The translations under genes were made by a program, and so were the position numbers. Below the pieces are notes generated by a model. That model saw nothing but the letters and a program-made list of their open reading frames with translations. It had not been told where the DNA came from and did not search any database. Of a DNA stretch of 64,000 bases, positions 1 through 11,065 are shown in pieces. Each line of letters starts with the position of its first letter. The first letter of the stretch is position 1. Source of the stretch: Terebella lapidaria (Eukaryota; Annelida; Polychaeta; Terebellida; Terebellidae); NCBI GenBank assembly GCA_949152475.1, contig OX424558.1, forward strand, positions 40,106,751 through 40,170,750, read 5' to 3'.

Positions 1-570
1 TATATTCGCTCCATCAAAAGTTTTTTCATTGTCATCATCAAAATCTTGTTATCAGCGGTAATAGGTTGATACATACATTTCTACCACTGAGCTGGTGTCA
101 CTTCTGGCGGACGTTAATTCTGTCCCCGAGGATACCATCAACTCAGTTGCCTTTAGGCTTGTGAATGGGTAAAGTTAAAGTTATCACATTTGATATAGCA
201 CTCTTTTCAGTCGAACTAATCCACTTTCAAAGGCACTCTACACTTTAACCCCAGTCTGAGTGATTGTACTTGGAGCAGCCACACTCAAAGCGCTCTATAC
301 AAAACCCATTATCAACCGGTACCCATTTAATCCTGGGTGACGATAGACACATTAGTGATAAATGCCTTGCCTAAAGACACTAGTGAAATAGTACAGCAGT
401 CCAACTCAAGACTCGAACCCAAGATCTTTGGAACAGTAGAACCAACTGTAGTTACACACATTTTCTGCCCCTGATGACTCCAGTGATGACGCACATTTTC
501 TGCCCCTGATGACGCCAATTGGCATCATCAAAATGTGGTTATCAGCGGTAATAGGTTGATACATACATAT
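1..570 (+). repeat. Dispersed repeat copy at the window edge
   Basis: Positions about 20-175 match 63,350-63,500 on the plus strand and 59,515-59,635 on the minus strand: the shared core has a CATCATCAAAAT motif, a ggttgatacatac motif and a segment reading accatcaactc. A second short copy of the same core lies at about 505-570. No coding potential is recognised. The family looks like a moderately diverged non-autonomous repeat; I cannot name it. Confidence 0.6.
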
Positions 571-2050
571 ATGACGGGTTCTATAATAAATGTGTGTACT
601 GATTTCTATCCTAGACCGCTGTCCTCTGAGCCAATTGACGAGGGCTTGTGTCGTGATTTCCTCATGGATATTTTCCCTTTGTCTATGGCTGACGCGGAGC
701 TCTGTAAGGGGGTGTCAGAGCCCAGGAAGTCCAACTCTCAAACAAATGAAAGCCGGGAAAAGCCCGGGCCTGGACGGTTTGCCAAATTTTATTCCCCATT
801 TTTACGCCTATTTATAGATGAAATAGTCGTGGTATACGACACATGTTTTGACACAAACAATCTAACATTTACCCAGAAGGGTGGGGCGATTACCTGACTT
901 TGTAAAGATGAAAGTAAAGCCGGTCAATTATGTATTGGCGACCCATTTCATTACTGAATGTGGATTATAAGTTATTATCTAAAGTATTGACTAATCGTCT
1001 GCGCATTGTAATACCTGATATTGTGTACATCGATCAACCTTGTGGTGTCAAAGGTTGAATCATTAGAGATAACGTACACCTCTTGCGTAATAATATAGAT
1101 AACTCCTCTCAAAAACCGATATACTGTCAGTGCTTTAATCTATCTCTATCAATCCAAAGCCTTTGATCGTGTATCACATGATTATTTATTTCAGGTATTA
1201 CGTGCTTTTGGGTTTGGGGAGATCTTCATGAAATGGGTCCGGTTGCTGTATACTGATATTTCCTCACAGGTGCTTGTTAATGGTCATCTTTCCCGCCCAT
1301 TCCCTGTGACCAGGTCAGTACGTCAGGGCTGCGGCCTGTCTCCCCTGTTATATGTACTGTGTATTGAGCCTTTCGCACTCAGGATCAGGAGAGATAGTTC
1401 TATCCATGGGCTGCTCTCGCCGATTCGTGATGTACAGTGCAAGATAAGTCAGTATGCTAATGACTCTACCTTATTAGTGACTGATTTACTGTCTATAGAC
1501 CGGGCTTTGGAGGTTTCTGGCCGATACTGTCGGGCCTCTGGGGCTCTGGTAAACACAGAAAAGAGTCGTGGCTGGGGGCCTGGGCTGAGTGTCGTGAGAC
1601 CCCCGGGGGTATGATCTGGTCCTCTGGCTCAGCCAAGTATTATGGTGTCATTCTAGGCAACGGTCAATGTGTACAAGAAGATCACGATAAGTTATAAGTA
1701 CATGTATATGGAAATTATTGACTTTGTGAAATTGAAAAGACTGGACTTGGTTTCACGTTCAACATATTTGGATGTTCTAGCATGTTGAAAGTTGTGGTAT
1801 GTGTTGCTATGGGTAATGACCCTATGCGTAGTGACCCCTTTCACAAATACAGTACTCCCGTAATTCTACTGAGTGTGTTGAGCGTGATGTACTGTATAAT
1901 GACATTGCTGATGGAGGCTTACGCCTGGTGAACATCAAATACAAGATGAAGGCGTGTGTTGTAATTCACGTCCTTGCACTGTTGTTCAGTGTGGTAATCC
2001 CAAGTGGCGATCTTATGCCATCTATTGGTTGAACCTCAGTCAGACGTGAG
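535..2050 (+). pseudogene. Tx1/L1-like LINE ORF2 reverse transcriptase remnant
   Basis: Several plus-strand frames together give a LINE reverse transcriptase. About 740-810 reads GKSPGLDGLP, the conserved start of the L1/Tx1 RT. About 1,228-1,614 has the VRQGCGLSPLLYVLCIEPFA block and then QYANDSTLL, the catalytic YADD box with the first aspartate replaced by asparagine (1,453-1,464). The usual segment with SGA and EKS follows. Frameshifts and stops separate the pieces and the catalytic residue is lost, so this is a dead copy. Related copies are at 26,120-27,660, 34,340-35,815 and 54,830-54,990. Confidence 0.75.
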
Positions 2051-2053
2051 GAG

Positions 2054-2260
2054 GTGGAGGCCGAAATCCTATCAGAATGGGTTAGGGCTGTACGGACATG
2101 TGTCCGTAATAGAATACAAAAACTCAAAGGATCAATGAATAGCAACCCAAAATCAGTACTGGGAGATTCTGATGTTCATAAATATTCGAAAAGTTTACAT
2201 GATAAATTTGTCATGATACCAGCAGACAAAGCATCAAACAACATTTTACGGTAAATACCC
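2054..2260 (+). pseudogene. Penelope-like element RT fragment (N-terminal side)
   Basis: The frame reads a segment ending DKFVMIPADKASNNI, the conserved block upstream of the RT fingers in Penelope-like elements. It closely matches the minus-strand copy at 56,616-57,212 (FVMIAADKASNNIVF). It stops abruptly where the LINE end at 2,310 follows. Only this fragment is present, so it is non-functional. Confidence 0.65.
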
Positions 2261-2309
2261 AAACATTACTTTATTCCGGAAACGATACCCGGGGGTGGAG
2301 GGGGGGGGG

Positions 2310-2649
2310 AGAAGAAGAAGAAATAAATCTTAACGGCACTTTGGGCTCAAGAAGGCCATTTCAGTGCCAAACAAGGATATAAAAGTAGTATCAAGAATGA
2401 TAAAACCGCAAGTTCTACAATTAATAATTTGTAGTGAACAGTAAAAACTTACAAGGTTATTGGTGAAGAATTGATGACTAGATCTAGACTCAAAAGCGTT
2501 GACTAGAATTTATATGCCTAAAAATAAATATATACCCCAATTTCCCGAAGGAAATTGAGGATTTTATAAATATTAAAATCCTTGAAAAGTTTGTAGATGG
2601 ACTGACACTCGTAGAACATGCGACGAGTGTCAGCCACATCTTGACAATG
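2310..2649 (-). mobile_element. 5'-truncated Nimb/I-type LINE copy
   Basis: This stretch matches the 3' end of the full-length LINE at 38,446-44,141 from its GAA-repeat tail through the 3' UTR into the last ORF2 codons, at roughly 85-90 percent identity by eye. On the minus strand it ends in the same TTC-rich tail. It breaks off at a run of about 17 guanines from 2,649 on, the apparent truncation point. Truncation at the 5' side is typical of target-primed reverse transcription. Confidence 0.8.
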
Positions 2650-4020
2650 GGGGGGGGGGGGGGGAGAAAGGTATGCAAGCTTAGGAATTTTTAAAACAAG
2701 TTTTATCAAAGATCCGTGGGAAGGGTAGGGAATGCAAATGTACAAAACGTACGAACCAGTGTATGTCAACAAAAACTGGTAAGTGAAAATGTTTATACTG
2801 GAATATTCAATCACGTTTTAAAGAGTACCCACTGATTGGTCAGAAACAGGGTTTATTCCCAACTGCACTGTCTGGCGCTATAAGGTGGGGAAAGCAAACA
2901 GAATTACAACCACACAAACTCTCCCGAAGTTAGTCCAGTCACAATGGTTGTCTCCACCTGCATTGGGCTGCAGCACCCGAGAGAAACAACACACATATAT
3001 GCAAAGGAAAACAACCAAAAAAAAACCCCAACCAACCAACCCAGAGCTGGCTGGTTCAACAGAATTGGCCAAGAGACCGGAAGGAATATGCAACCACTCG
3101 AACAGGTATCATACATAAGAATAATTAAGGAGATTTAAGCATATACTCAAATAACAGCTAAGAGATAAATTAAGATATTCCAAATTGTCACTAAATATGA
3201 TTTCAGTAACTATACCAAGGATGATGAAACGTACTGAAGGAAAACGGTAAATATGTATAGATATGTACGTTTTACTGTTTACTGTTATATTGTGTACGTG
3301 TAATAAATAATTAAAAAAATAATAGGATCAGACCGTTGCTAACACCCTGGAGCAGCTAGGGATGCGTGTATTTAGCCTTAACAGAGATACGTCAGACTGG
3401 CGACTATATGACAAGACAAGTCGGAGTCGTGTCCTTATGAAAATCAGAACAGCCGTGGTTGAGACGCCTTTGGTTGTGGAGCATGGAGGTAGGAAGGAAG
3501 CACGAGTCTTGTATTGCTTTACGTTCGATTCAGGTTCGCAACCCTCTGTGCCTCCGGTGACACTTCAGGGCATGATGCAAGGCGATACAGTGCTCTGCTT
3601 GTTTCTCGTCTGGCCACTCTGTAGCGAGGTGCGGCAACAGCCAAGGTATTATCACAAGGATAAATTCAAATGTATCGTAGCCATCATGTATGACATAATA
3701 CGATTATACGATATTATATATATTTATATTAGACCATATCATATGTACCTGTTGTTAGATTATACTTATTGTTTGACTAGGATTAGCATAGGTGTAGGGA
3801 TCCGCCAGCAACATAGATAGGTTAGGGGTATTATAATTATTCTACATTTACATATAAGCGTATTATAGAACTTCGGTTACCAAGATATTAAACATGTCTA
3901 AAGTATGGAACATGTCCAGCTATAGTATATCTATGTGTATTAAGATTATAAGGTATTAAGCAAACGTGTACGTGTATGTTCTCGAAATATAATCTATGAC
4001 AACGAGGTCACATGACCCAA
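2650..4020. other. No recognised gene; G-run and unassigned sequence
   Basis: About 2,649-2,665 is a homopolymer of G. An open frame at 3,362-3,820 translates to 152 residues without a motif I know and ends in a low-complexity AT-rich stretch. Nothing else stands out. Confidence 0.4.
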
Positions 4021-4145
4021 CATTTCATGGTATAAATAGTGGTTGTACAGCAGACCAATTCATTCAACATTCAGCAGGCTACCTGCAACATTATACAATA
4101 CGATCTTGTATATTCGACCTTGAAGAATAAAGACTTATTGACGGG
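4020..4145 (+). promoter_or_regulatory. Possible LTR-like promoter and poly(A) signal
   Basis: A TATA box (tataaata, 4,031-4,038) is followed about 90 bases later by AATAAA (4,126-4,131). This tight TATA-to-polyadenylation spacing is typical of the R region of an LTR. I could not define TG...CA ends or a second copy, so it may be a solo LTR or chance. Confidence 0.3.
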
Positions 4146-4974
4146 AACCGGTGTTGATAGTATACCACTGCAGTCCGTGGGGGTGGGTGGGTCCCAGCAC
4201 ACAGGAGCTAGAGGAAGACATGGAGGAACAAAGGTACAAGACATGCAAGGGGAAGACTTTGGCAGTTCTTCAGAGAACTCCAGCTCATCGGATTCTGACC
4301 AGAAGTGTGACATTGAAGTTAATGTCGATATTCATGCTGTTTCCCCAGTCCCCAAGGTGCCCGTTTTTTAATTTTCTCCCTCCCAGAATCCTTTTGTTCC
4401 TGCCCGAAATGGAATTTCTTTGTAGGAGGCCAAAGAATCTTGGAACACGAAGTCTCGGGAGGGAGAGGGGGGATGAGCTTGACCTGTCTGGGGCCAGGCG
4501 GGACTTGGCTGATGACAGCGAGTCTCTTTCTCGTCCGACAAACCATTGACAGACCTGCAAGAGGAGTCACGAGGAGGACCCCACTGAGCCTCTCAACATT
4601 CCAGAGACTCCGAGGTCTGGTTCTAGAGCATCCATGAGTACTCTCCCTGTTGCACATATTGGTTTGCTGGCCGTGTTGCCAGTTACCCGCATGGGCCAAT
4701 TTCCTCTTGTTCATCTCCCATCCCCATCACTGTCCCCCCCCCCGATCTCTGTCCCCCCCCCCCCACCTCAACAGGATAGACAGCATGGGAAATATGCAGA
4801 CACGGAAGATGGTCGGATTTGGGAGGACATGGATTCTTCAGCAAGTCTCCCCCTGGGCCAGTGGACAAAGATGGGGCGTAGAGGTTCACCTGTGAAAGAG
4901 CGTCCTTCACCAGAGGCAACAGTAGCTTCTACTGCCAAGCTCCGCATGAGTCAGGAAATCCACCACGTTTAACG
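4146..4974. other. Unassigned region with short open frames
   Basis: Several overlapping frames of 80-130 residues occur on both strands, one serine/aspartate-rich (4,240-4,370). Two C-runs lie at about 4,734-4,765. None has a recognisable domain, and the frames look like chance openings in GC-richer DNA. Confidence 0.35.
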
Positions 4975-6091
4975 TTGAGAGTACCAACGAGTTGATACTG
5001 AACATGCTGAAGGGAAGACAATAATAGTAATTAAGTAATAACTGTAAAGAAGGACCTTGTGACGAAGTGTCACAAGGTCAAACCAGGGATCTCCCTGAAT
5101 GCACATTTTGGATGCCAATACATCCTCACCAGCAGGGCTACTCAAGTTGTAAAAAAAACAACGAATATTTGAAGAGGGAAGTTGTGGAAAACAATGGTAG
5201 CCATGGGAAAAGGACACAAATACCTAAGATTTTGATGATGTGAAACACGGGAATGGTTCACCAAATAGATGAGACTTTAATGATGACAATCATTAATTAG
5301 GAGGGTGAACGAGGCATGTAGTATAGCACTGTGATGTTGGGGATGCCTAACACCAAATTGGAAGCTATGGCTAACAATGTTGAGGATGCTGATTGGGGAC
5401 ATAAGGATGTATGGACTCCCTACTAGAGCAGAGAAAAAGCGTCAAAAACTGACTCCGAAGTGATAAACATGGAACCATCCCAAGTATTCGGTGTGAACAA
5501 AGTCAAGTCCGTTAATATCCAATCTCAGAGTCCAGCAAAATGGATAAAATTGTACGTAAATTGATGAACCAATATAGGCCATAAGGAGGTGAAATCAGGT
5601 ATCCCAGAAAGAGTGAGCATTTCCTACCCCACAAGTGGCACCCGTCATGAATTCCAAAACGTTACCATGCAAAAGGTCTTGTTGCATGCTGGTGACAGCA
5701 ACCAGAACGTCCATAGAATTTCTTGAAAGCAGCTATCAGTCTTGGTAACACATATCCTTGTCGCAGCAGTTTATAGACTAGCTGGGAACTTCGATAGCAC
5801 TGACGATGAACAACACAGAGGCAAGGAGTGTTACAATGTAGATATATATGATGTGTATGAGGTATCAACGGGTGATAGTGGTGAGCGTCCACAACATGGA
5901 GTTAGATAGGTATAATTGACCAACTCACTGAAAGCGCTAAACATGTGGGACAGAGGTAGAGCTATATACCATTTGAAGAAGACTACCACTGCGAAACACT
6001 ATGATATACATACAAGAGAATGCTGCGGACGCTCATCATGACACACCCAATGTGTCGTTGGGTATTTATGCGCGTGAAACATGGACTTTAC
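4975..6091 (-). repeat. Dispersed composite repeat, copy D, first part
   Basis: The block with cacaaggtcaaaccaggg and catcctcaccagcaggg (5,060-5,145) recurs at 12,890-12,985, 30,000-30,095 and 33,840-33,940. Further on, the copies share a segment ending in cactatgatat (5,995-6,005). On the minus strand the unit carries a PLE RT tail (separate entry). This copy resumes at 7,112 after the TIR element inserted at 6,092. Confidence 0.7.
5590..5830 (-). pseudogene. Penelope-like RT C-terminal fragment
   Basis: The minus strand reads YRSSQLVYKLLRQGY followed by LIAAFKKFYGR, matching the C-terminal part of the PLE RT at 53,948-54,568. It is followed (5,590-5,650) by the conserved segment gggtgccacttgtggggtag, which also follows the RT tail at 11,586 and 54,583. 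Only the tail is present. Confidence 0.65.
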
Positions 6092-7111
6092 CAGCCCAAG
6101 CGAAGCGGTGCGCGTGCAAGATGGCCCACATTGGTGCTCGGGGAAAAAACAAACAAGTCACGATTATGACAGTTGTCTGGGCTGAAACACCAAATTGTCT
6201 TATTGTATTCACTCAGATACACGAGAGGACTAAATTTACCTATGACAACGCACTTGAATACCCCGAAATATTGTTGAAAATCCCCTCCAAACATATATTT
6301 AGCATTCGCTGTCACCGACCACATATTTCACCTGGAAGGGTGATGTTTATACTCTGATTTTTCTAACTCGTTTACACAGTTTTTCGCTGATTTTTTTGCG
6401 ATGCTGAATGCTATCGTTCTATAACTTGACATACTTCACCTGGGAGTCAAACGGCAAATATTTACCGAATTTCAGACCATTTCAGACGAAAATTTAAAGA
6501 GTTGGCAATCTACCCCTATGTTAAATTTAGCCCTGTCATTCAATTTCTGGGTCCGCACACAATTTCGTGCGTTTGCTCGGTTTTGTAGTAACGCAATCTT
6601 TCAAAATCAACATGTTTGCGTAGAATGCACCCCAATGTGTCATCTGGTCTAAAATTACAACAATACGTCGAATCCTGGTGGATGTAAACAGGATCAAATC
6701 CTCGAATAACTCAAATTCTCGAGATCCCGTTTTTGGCTGAAATTTAACATTGGGGTAGATTGCCAACTTCAAATATTGCGGTAGAATTTTGAAATTGGTA
6801 GAAAATTGCCGTTTGTCTCCGAGGTGAAGTATGCCAAGTTATAGAATGATATCATTCAGCATCGCAAAGATATCGTCAAAAACCGGTGTAAACAAGTTAG
6901 AAAAATCAGAGTATAGAGAGGTTTGTCAGCAATAAATCGAGGCATTTAGTAGAGTTATCATACGTAATTTGGGTCCTCTCATGTATCATCATACATAAAC
7001 AACGAACCGTTTGTGTGCCAATCCGTAAATCTGTCATAATCATGATTTGTTTGTTTTCGTCCCGAGCATCAACGTAGACCATCTCAGTTGCGCTCCGCGT
7101 CGCTTGGGCTG
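6092..7111. mobile_element. 1,020-bp TIR foldback DNA transposon, non-autonomous
   Basis: The ends are perfect 11-bp inverted repeats, CAGCCCAAGCG at 6,092-6,102 and its complement at 7,101-7,111. Homology continues inward through arms of roughly 450 bp (6,092-6,560 against 6,720-7,111). GGACTTTAC flanks both sides (6,083-6,091 and 7,112-7,120), a 9-bp target duplication; if the outer G is chance it is 8 bp. Uninterrupted paralogous sites occur at about 26,157-26,172 and 31,072-31,087. An 8-bp duplication with CAG ends would suggest hAT, a 9-bp one with long TIRs a Mutator-like element. No transposase is visible. Confidence 0.85.
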
Positions 7112-7593
7112 GGACTTTACATGCATCACGCAAACAAATCATGTACGGTGTTCCACAACGATTGTGTGTTAGAAAGAGATTATTCTTAATAAATTACATG
7201 GTAGAATGCCATAGATTTGGAACAATATATATGCATGATATGTATTACAGTTGTGGAAAACCAGAAGTTAAATTTGTAAGTAATACATTAGAAATATTTG
7301 TAATACAATACCCGTAGTTGACAATTGTAGAGGCAGACACACTGTTGGAAACAACTTGTTACAAAATGAATGTGTACATACTGACTCGAGTGAAGCCGTC
7401 TGAAAGCGGGACAGAAGTCAGTGTGTGCAGCCAGGAATCATTGGGGCGGTACCAACAATGATTACGTGGGGGAGATTGTATTTAGCATGAAAACAATGAA
7501 CTCATGGTGAGGCTCAATGGCCCGTCTTGTAGTGAAAGCATTGACTTCTCGGCCCAAGTATCACTGCGCCGGCCAAGTACCGTACACTGCTCC
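7112..7593 (-). repeat. Dispersed composite repeat, copy D, second part
   Basis: From the target duplication onward this matches 31,080-31,540, including the stretch around attacatggtagaatgccat. It is the continuation of 4,975-6,091 beyond the inserted TIR element. No gene is recognised. Confidence 0.7.
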
Positions 7594-7597
7594 TTAA

Positions 7598-7775
7598 TAC
7601 TACTCGTCCACTGCAAACATACCATCCAATCCGTCTGTCACCTTTTTAATCCTTATTGAGTATAGAGGAAGGCGCAGGATATGATATTTAGGCCACTGCG
7701 CCTTCCTCTATATTCAATAAGGGTTGAAAAGTTGACAACCGGATTAAATGGCATACATTTAGTGAACGAGTAGTA
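7598..7775. mobile_element. 178-bp hairpin MITE with TTAA target duplication
   Basis: TTAA at 7,594-7,597 and 7,776-7,779 flanks a nearly complete palindrome: TACTACTCGT (7,598-7,607) pairs with ACGAGTAGTA (7,766-7,775), and the arms continue to about 7,678 and 7,697, leaving a loop of about 19 bases. TTAA duplications are typical of piggyBac and Kolobok superfamilies. A partial relative of the right arm is at 31,545-31,625. Confidence 0.85.
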
Positions 7776-7779
7776 TTAA

Positions 7780-8781
7780 ATAGGGTGTATACATGTATCA
7801 CGAAAATTGGATGTTGGCTTTTGTTATGTATGTGAAAGCACTACTTGAACCAAACAAATTGGTCTTCACAGCATATTGATATCATGATTCCTTCCAAAGT
7901 TATGACAGTTTAAACATGTACATATTTACAGGATCTGACAACAGAGTCTGACAGCTAATTAATATGCAAATGAGATGTATGATGTCATTGACAGACTGCT
8001 TTTTAATTAGGCATTTTTAAATGGAATAATGACACCGTTTGTATCAATAATTGTTCAGCAAAACCGATTTTTTATGCTTTTTAGTTCGAATCATCAGTGA
8101 TTGGCTGGGCCAATGGACTGGCTGGGCCCTTAGCAACCATGGTTAAGGTCAATATCTAATTAAAAACAAGATATACATGTATGAAACCATTTCAGACAAT
8201 GAAGTAATGACAATATATTGAGGAATATATCATCAAAATGTCTGAACACAGCCCTTAGCGACCAATACAGGCTTGGAAAACCAGCAGTAAGAGCATCCAT
8301 TACATTCCGTTTTGTTGATCAATTCCATAAAATATAGTCGCTACCCTGTTATCTTAATCAGTTTGATACTTTCATATGGTGTTTTAACATGAATACCAGC
8401 CTTAGCAACCTGACTGCTAAGGGCCAAATCAGCCCATTGGTTGCCATGACAACCAAAATTTACATGCGCTCACTGACTATTCCTAATGAACGATATATCT
8501 AATGAGTTGTGGTGACCAGATATGAGCTTAAATACTTAATTATGGCATATAAAATAGCCTAATTGAAAAGTAAGCTATCAATGACGTCACACATCTTATT
8601 TGCATACTAATTAGCTGACAGATTTGTCAAGACTATCTGAAGAAATTTGCCGGATTTTCAATATTAAAATAGCTATAACTTTTCAACAAATCGAGATATC
8701 AACATTCTGTAAAGACTGTTCTATTCAGCTTAACGAGTGGCTTCAAATAAGCTGATATCACATTTTCGTGATATATACCCT
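7780..8781. mobile_element. 1,002-bp TTAA-flanked inverted-repeat element
   Basis: The left end (about 7,784-7,810) contains agggtgtatac then atcacgaaaat, and the right end (8,761-8,781) is its imperfect complement. The arms stay alignable inward, for example cagctaattaatatgcaaat (7,951-7,970) against the complement around 8,600-8,622, and cccttagcaacc near 8,130 against ggttgctaaggc near 8,400. TTAA flanks at 7,776-7,779 and 8,782-8,785; the first is shared with the neighbouring MITE. No coding capacity is seen. Confidence 0.7.
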
Positions 8782-9569
8782 TTAAGGCGCAGCGTATGAT
8801 ACTTGGGCCTTGGAGGTTTGTAAGGGGGGGAGGGCGCATGCTTTGCGAATGAATTTCTATTTGTGCGAGAAAAGTAAGACGGTGTAGAAATAGCTTACAT
8901 TTTGCTACTATACTCGATTTTTTAAACTCGCTTACACCGGTTTTTGCTGATATTTTTGCGATGCTAAATCGTATCTTTCTCTTTTTTTTGATTCTCTGGT
9001 TCGGCCAGGTCGCTCAACTTCCAACATTTGGAGGAGCGTCACGTGAGTTTAAAGCTGCTGCCTTCGAATGTATGCAATATTTCGTTCAAAACCATTTTTT
9101 TGTTAAACACATCTAATGCAATATAACAAAAGGTTTGCTCAATGATTTTGACGATTACAGTCCGTCCGAGTTGTCTTTTCATCCGTTTTAGTGCCCATTT
9201 TGTACATGTATTGTAAATAAACAAGCGAAGTGTATCCATCAAACCCGAATGTAAACAAACGCTCAAATCTCACTTAAAAGTTCACATCGAGTACATTTTC
9301 CAGTTCGCATGGGCATATATGGTGTAGTTATGAGAAAATAATCAGTGATATTCATGATGTGCGTGGAATTGTCAGTCTATCTCGCACATCTATCTTTGTC
9401 ATCTATCTCGCACATCTATCTTTGTTTACATCTGCGTGTGATGGATACAGGTCCTGTATTTACGCGAGAACCGCCTGTTCAAATGAGCAAAATTTCCCTG
9501 AGGACTGGTTATTTTCATTACATTTGATTATGTTTTTTTCAGTTAGTTTAGCATGTTCAATATGAAATA
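8782..9569. other. Unassigned repeat fragments
   Basis: About 8,920-8,975 resembles the inner arm of the 1,020-bp TIR element (6,355-6,420; shared gcgatgct). A segment at 9,045-9,110 (gctgctgccttcgaa) is repeated inverted at about 9,565-9,625 (ttcgaaggcagctgc), so another decayed inverted-repeat element probably spans it. A short tandem duplication of cgcacatctatctttg lies at 9,380-9,425. No gene is recognised. Confidence 0.4.
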
Positions 9570-10310
9570 TAGTTTTAAAAAAATATTGACTGGTTTCGAA
9601 GGCAGCTGCTTTAATTTTAGGAAGGTTTTTTTCCAGTACGTTTTTGTTCTGGTTAGGGATAGTATATCGTCTTGGAAATATGTTTTATATGGGAGTTCCC
9701 TTGTGATGTGTTTGAATTCTTTGCATCAAGTTAGTATATGTTCTTGGGTTTCCTCTTTAGTTTAGCATCTGCACTCATGGTTTTGGTACATTTGTTTGAA
9801 GTTTGTCTTTATTGGTAGCATGCTTGATCTTACAAGAAATATATTGGTGCAAACTTTGCGGGGGAATTTTAACATATACAGGGTTTTTTTGCCTGCTGTT
9901 ATGTTATGTTTCCTTGTTATTAGGTCATAGACTTTGAATTTTTGGTAGGCCGTGGTCAGTATCCGTTGTTTGAATGCTGCTTCGGTTTTGTGTTTACGTA
10001 AGTTTTTGCCTGGGTTTAGTCATTTTGAGTAGACGTTCTTTGTTCACGACATGTTTGGTCCAGTGGTTATCGGTGATGTTTGCTAATTTATAGGTTGGAG
10101 GGGGGGGGGGGGTTACATTCGTTTTCTGTTGGTTAAGGGTTTTGTAGTAGTGGAGTATCTTTTTCCTATTGTAGAGCGTTTGAATGTCGATTTGTTCTGT
10201 TACTATCAGTAGGATTTCTCTTGGTGTTGACTTTGGTGTTTGTATTATTCTTCTGATTGTATTATCGTGTAAGAACTTGGCATTGCTCACCTTGGGACCA
10301 AAAGGCAATT
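9570..10310 (-). pseudogene. LINE ORF2 C-terminal remnant
   Basis: Read on the minus strand, the frame from 10,308 to about 9,590 has a C-x-C pair followed by KEETQEHIL and a later cysteine, the CCHC-like tail seen after the RT of many LINEs, then a lysine-rich end. Stops interrupt it, and a run of guanines on the plus strand (10,098-10,111) translates as a proline run. The clade is undetermined. Confidence 0.45.
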
Positions 10311-10789
10311 TTCTGCAAACTTTTACCCATGAAACTGATAAAGTTAGTAATCTACTGCAATGATAAATTCCTCCTGAAAACTTTTCGTCTGCATGTCAAC
10401 AGACATTGTTTATTGACGGAAAAAGTCTATTCAGATGATTTACGCAGGGAGCGCGGGTTAGGAATGGGACCGTCCTAGCATGTAATTGGTACATCTACTG
10501 CAGCGCACGCCTGTTGAACCGGTAAATGTGAAATCAACGCTAAATGTGAAACCTAACGGTAAATGTAAAAAAACACTAACGATGAATGTGAAACCTAACG
10601 GTGAATGTAAAAACAACACTAACGGTATTAATGTGGAACGTAACGGTAAATGTGAAAATTAAGGAAATCACCCTTAACAAAACTAGGTTATTAGGCGTAC
10701 TCGGCATTGATTATCTTGTGACATGTAAATAACTGCCGACGTAAGGGTCTAGGCTACGGAAGCGTAGAAGGGCCACCCACGAATATTAT

Positions 10790-11065
10790 ATTTTTGAAAT
10801 TCCCGACTTAGTAATTCGATAATATCGACTTAGTATCTCGATAATATTGAGTTAGTAACTCCACAGTATCGACTTAGTAACTCGATAAAATCGAGTCAGT
10901 ATCTCGATAATATCGACTTAGTAACTTGACTTAAGTCACAGTACATGATGTATAGTCTGCATGTGCATATACTAAGGAAGCGTAGAAGGTTCACTCAGGA
11001 ATTTTTTTCTTTAATTCCCGACTTAGTAACTCGATAATATCGACTTAGTATCTCGATGATATGTC
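10790..11065 (+). repeat. Short tandem repeat, about 24-bp unit
   Basis: Roughly ten imperfect copies of cgacttagtaactcgataat occur in two clusters (10,800-10,930 and 11,020-11,060). Each unit contains the near palindrome tcgataatatcga. No coding potential. Confidence 0.7.

Noticed and set aside
2649-2665. G-run as a biological quadruplex signal at the LINE truncation point
   Set aside because: Several similar G-runs in the window (10,098; 28,755; 31,671) lie at unrelated places, and homopolymer length may be a sequencing artefact.
3362-3820. 152-codon frame as a gene
   Set aside because: No motif, and its C-terminal third is an AT-rich low-complexity translation.
10790-11065. CRISPR-like array
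   Set aside because: Units are contiguous and imperfect without unique spacers; the genome is eukaryotic.
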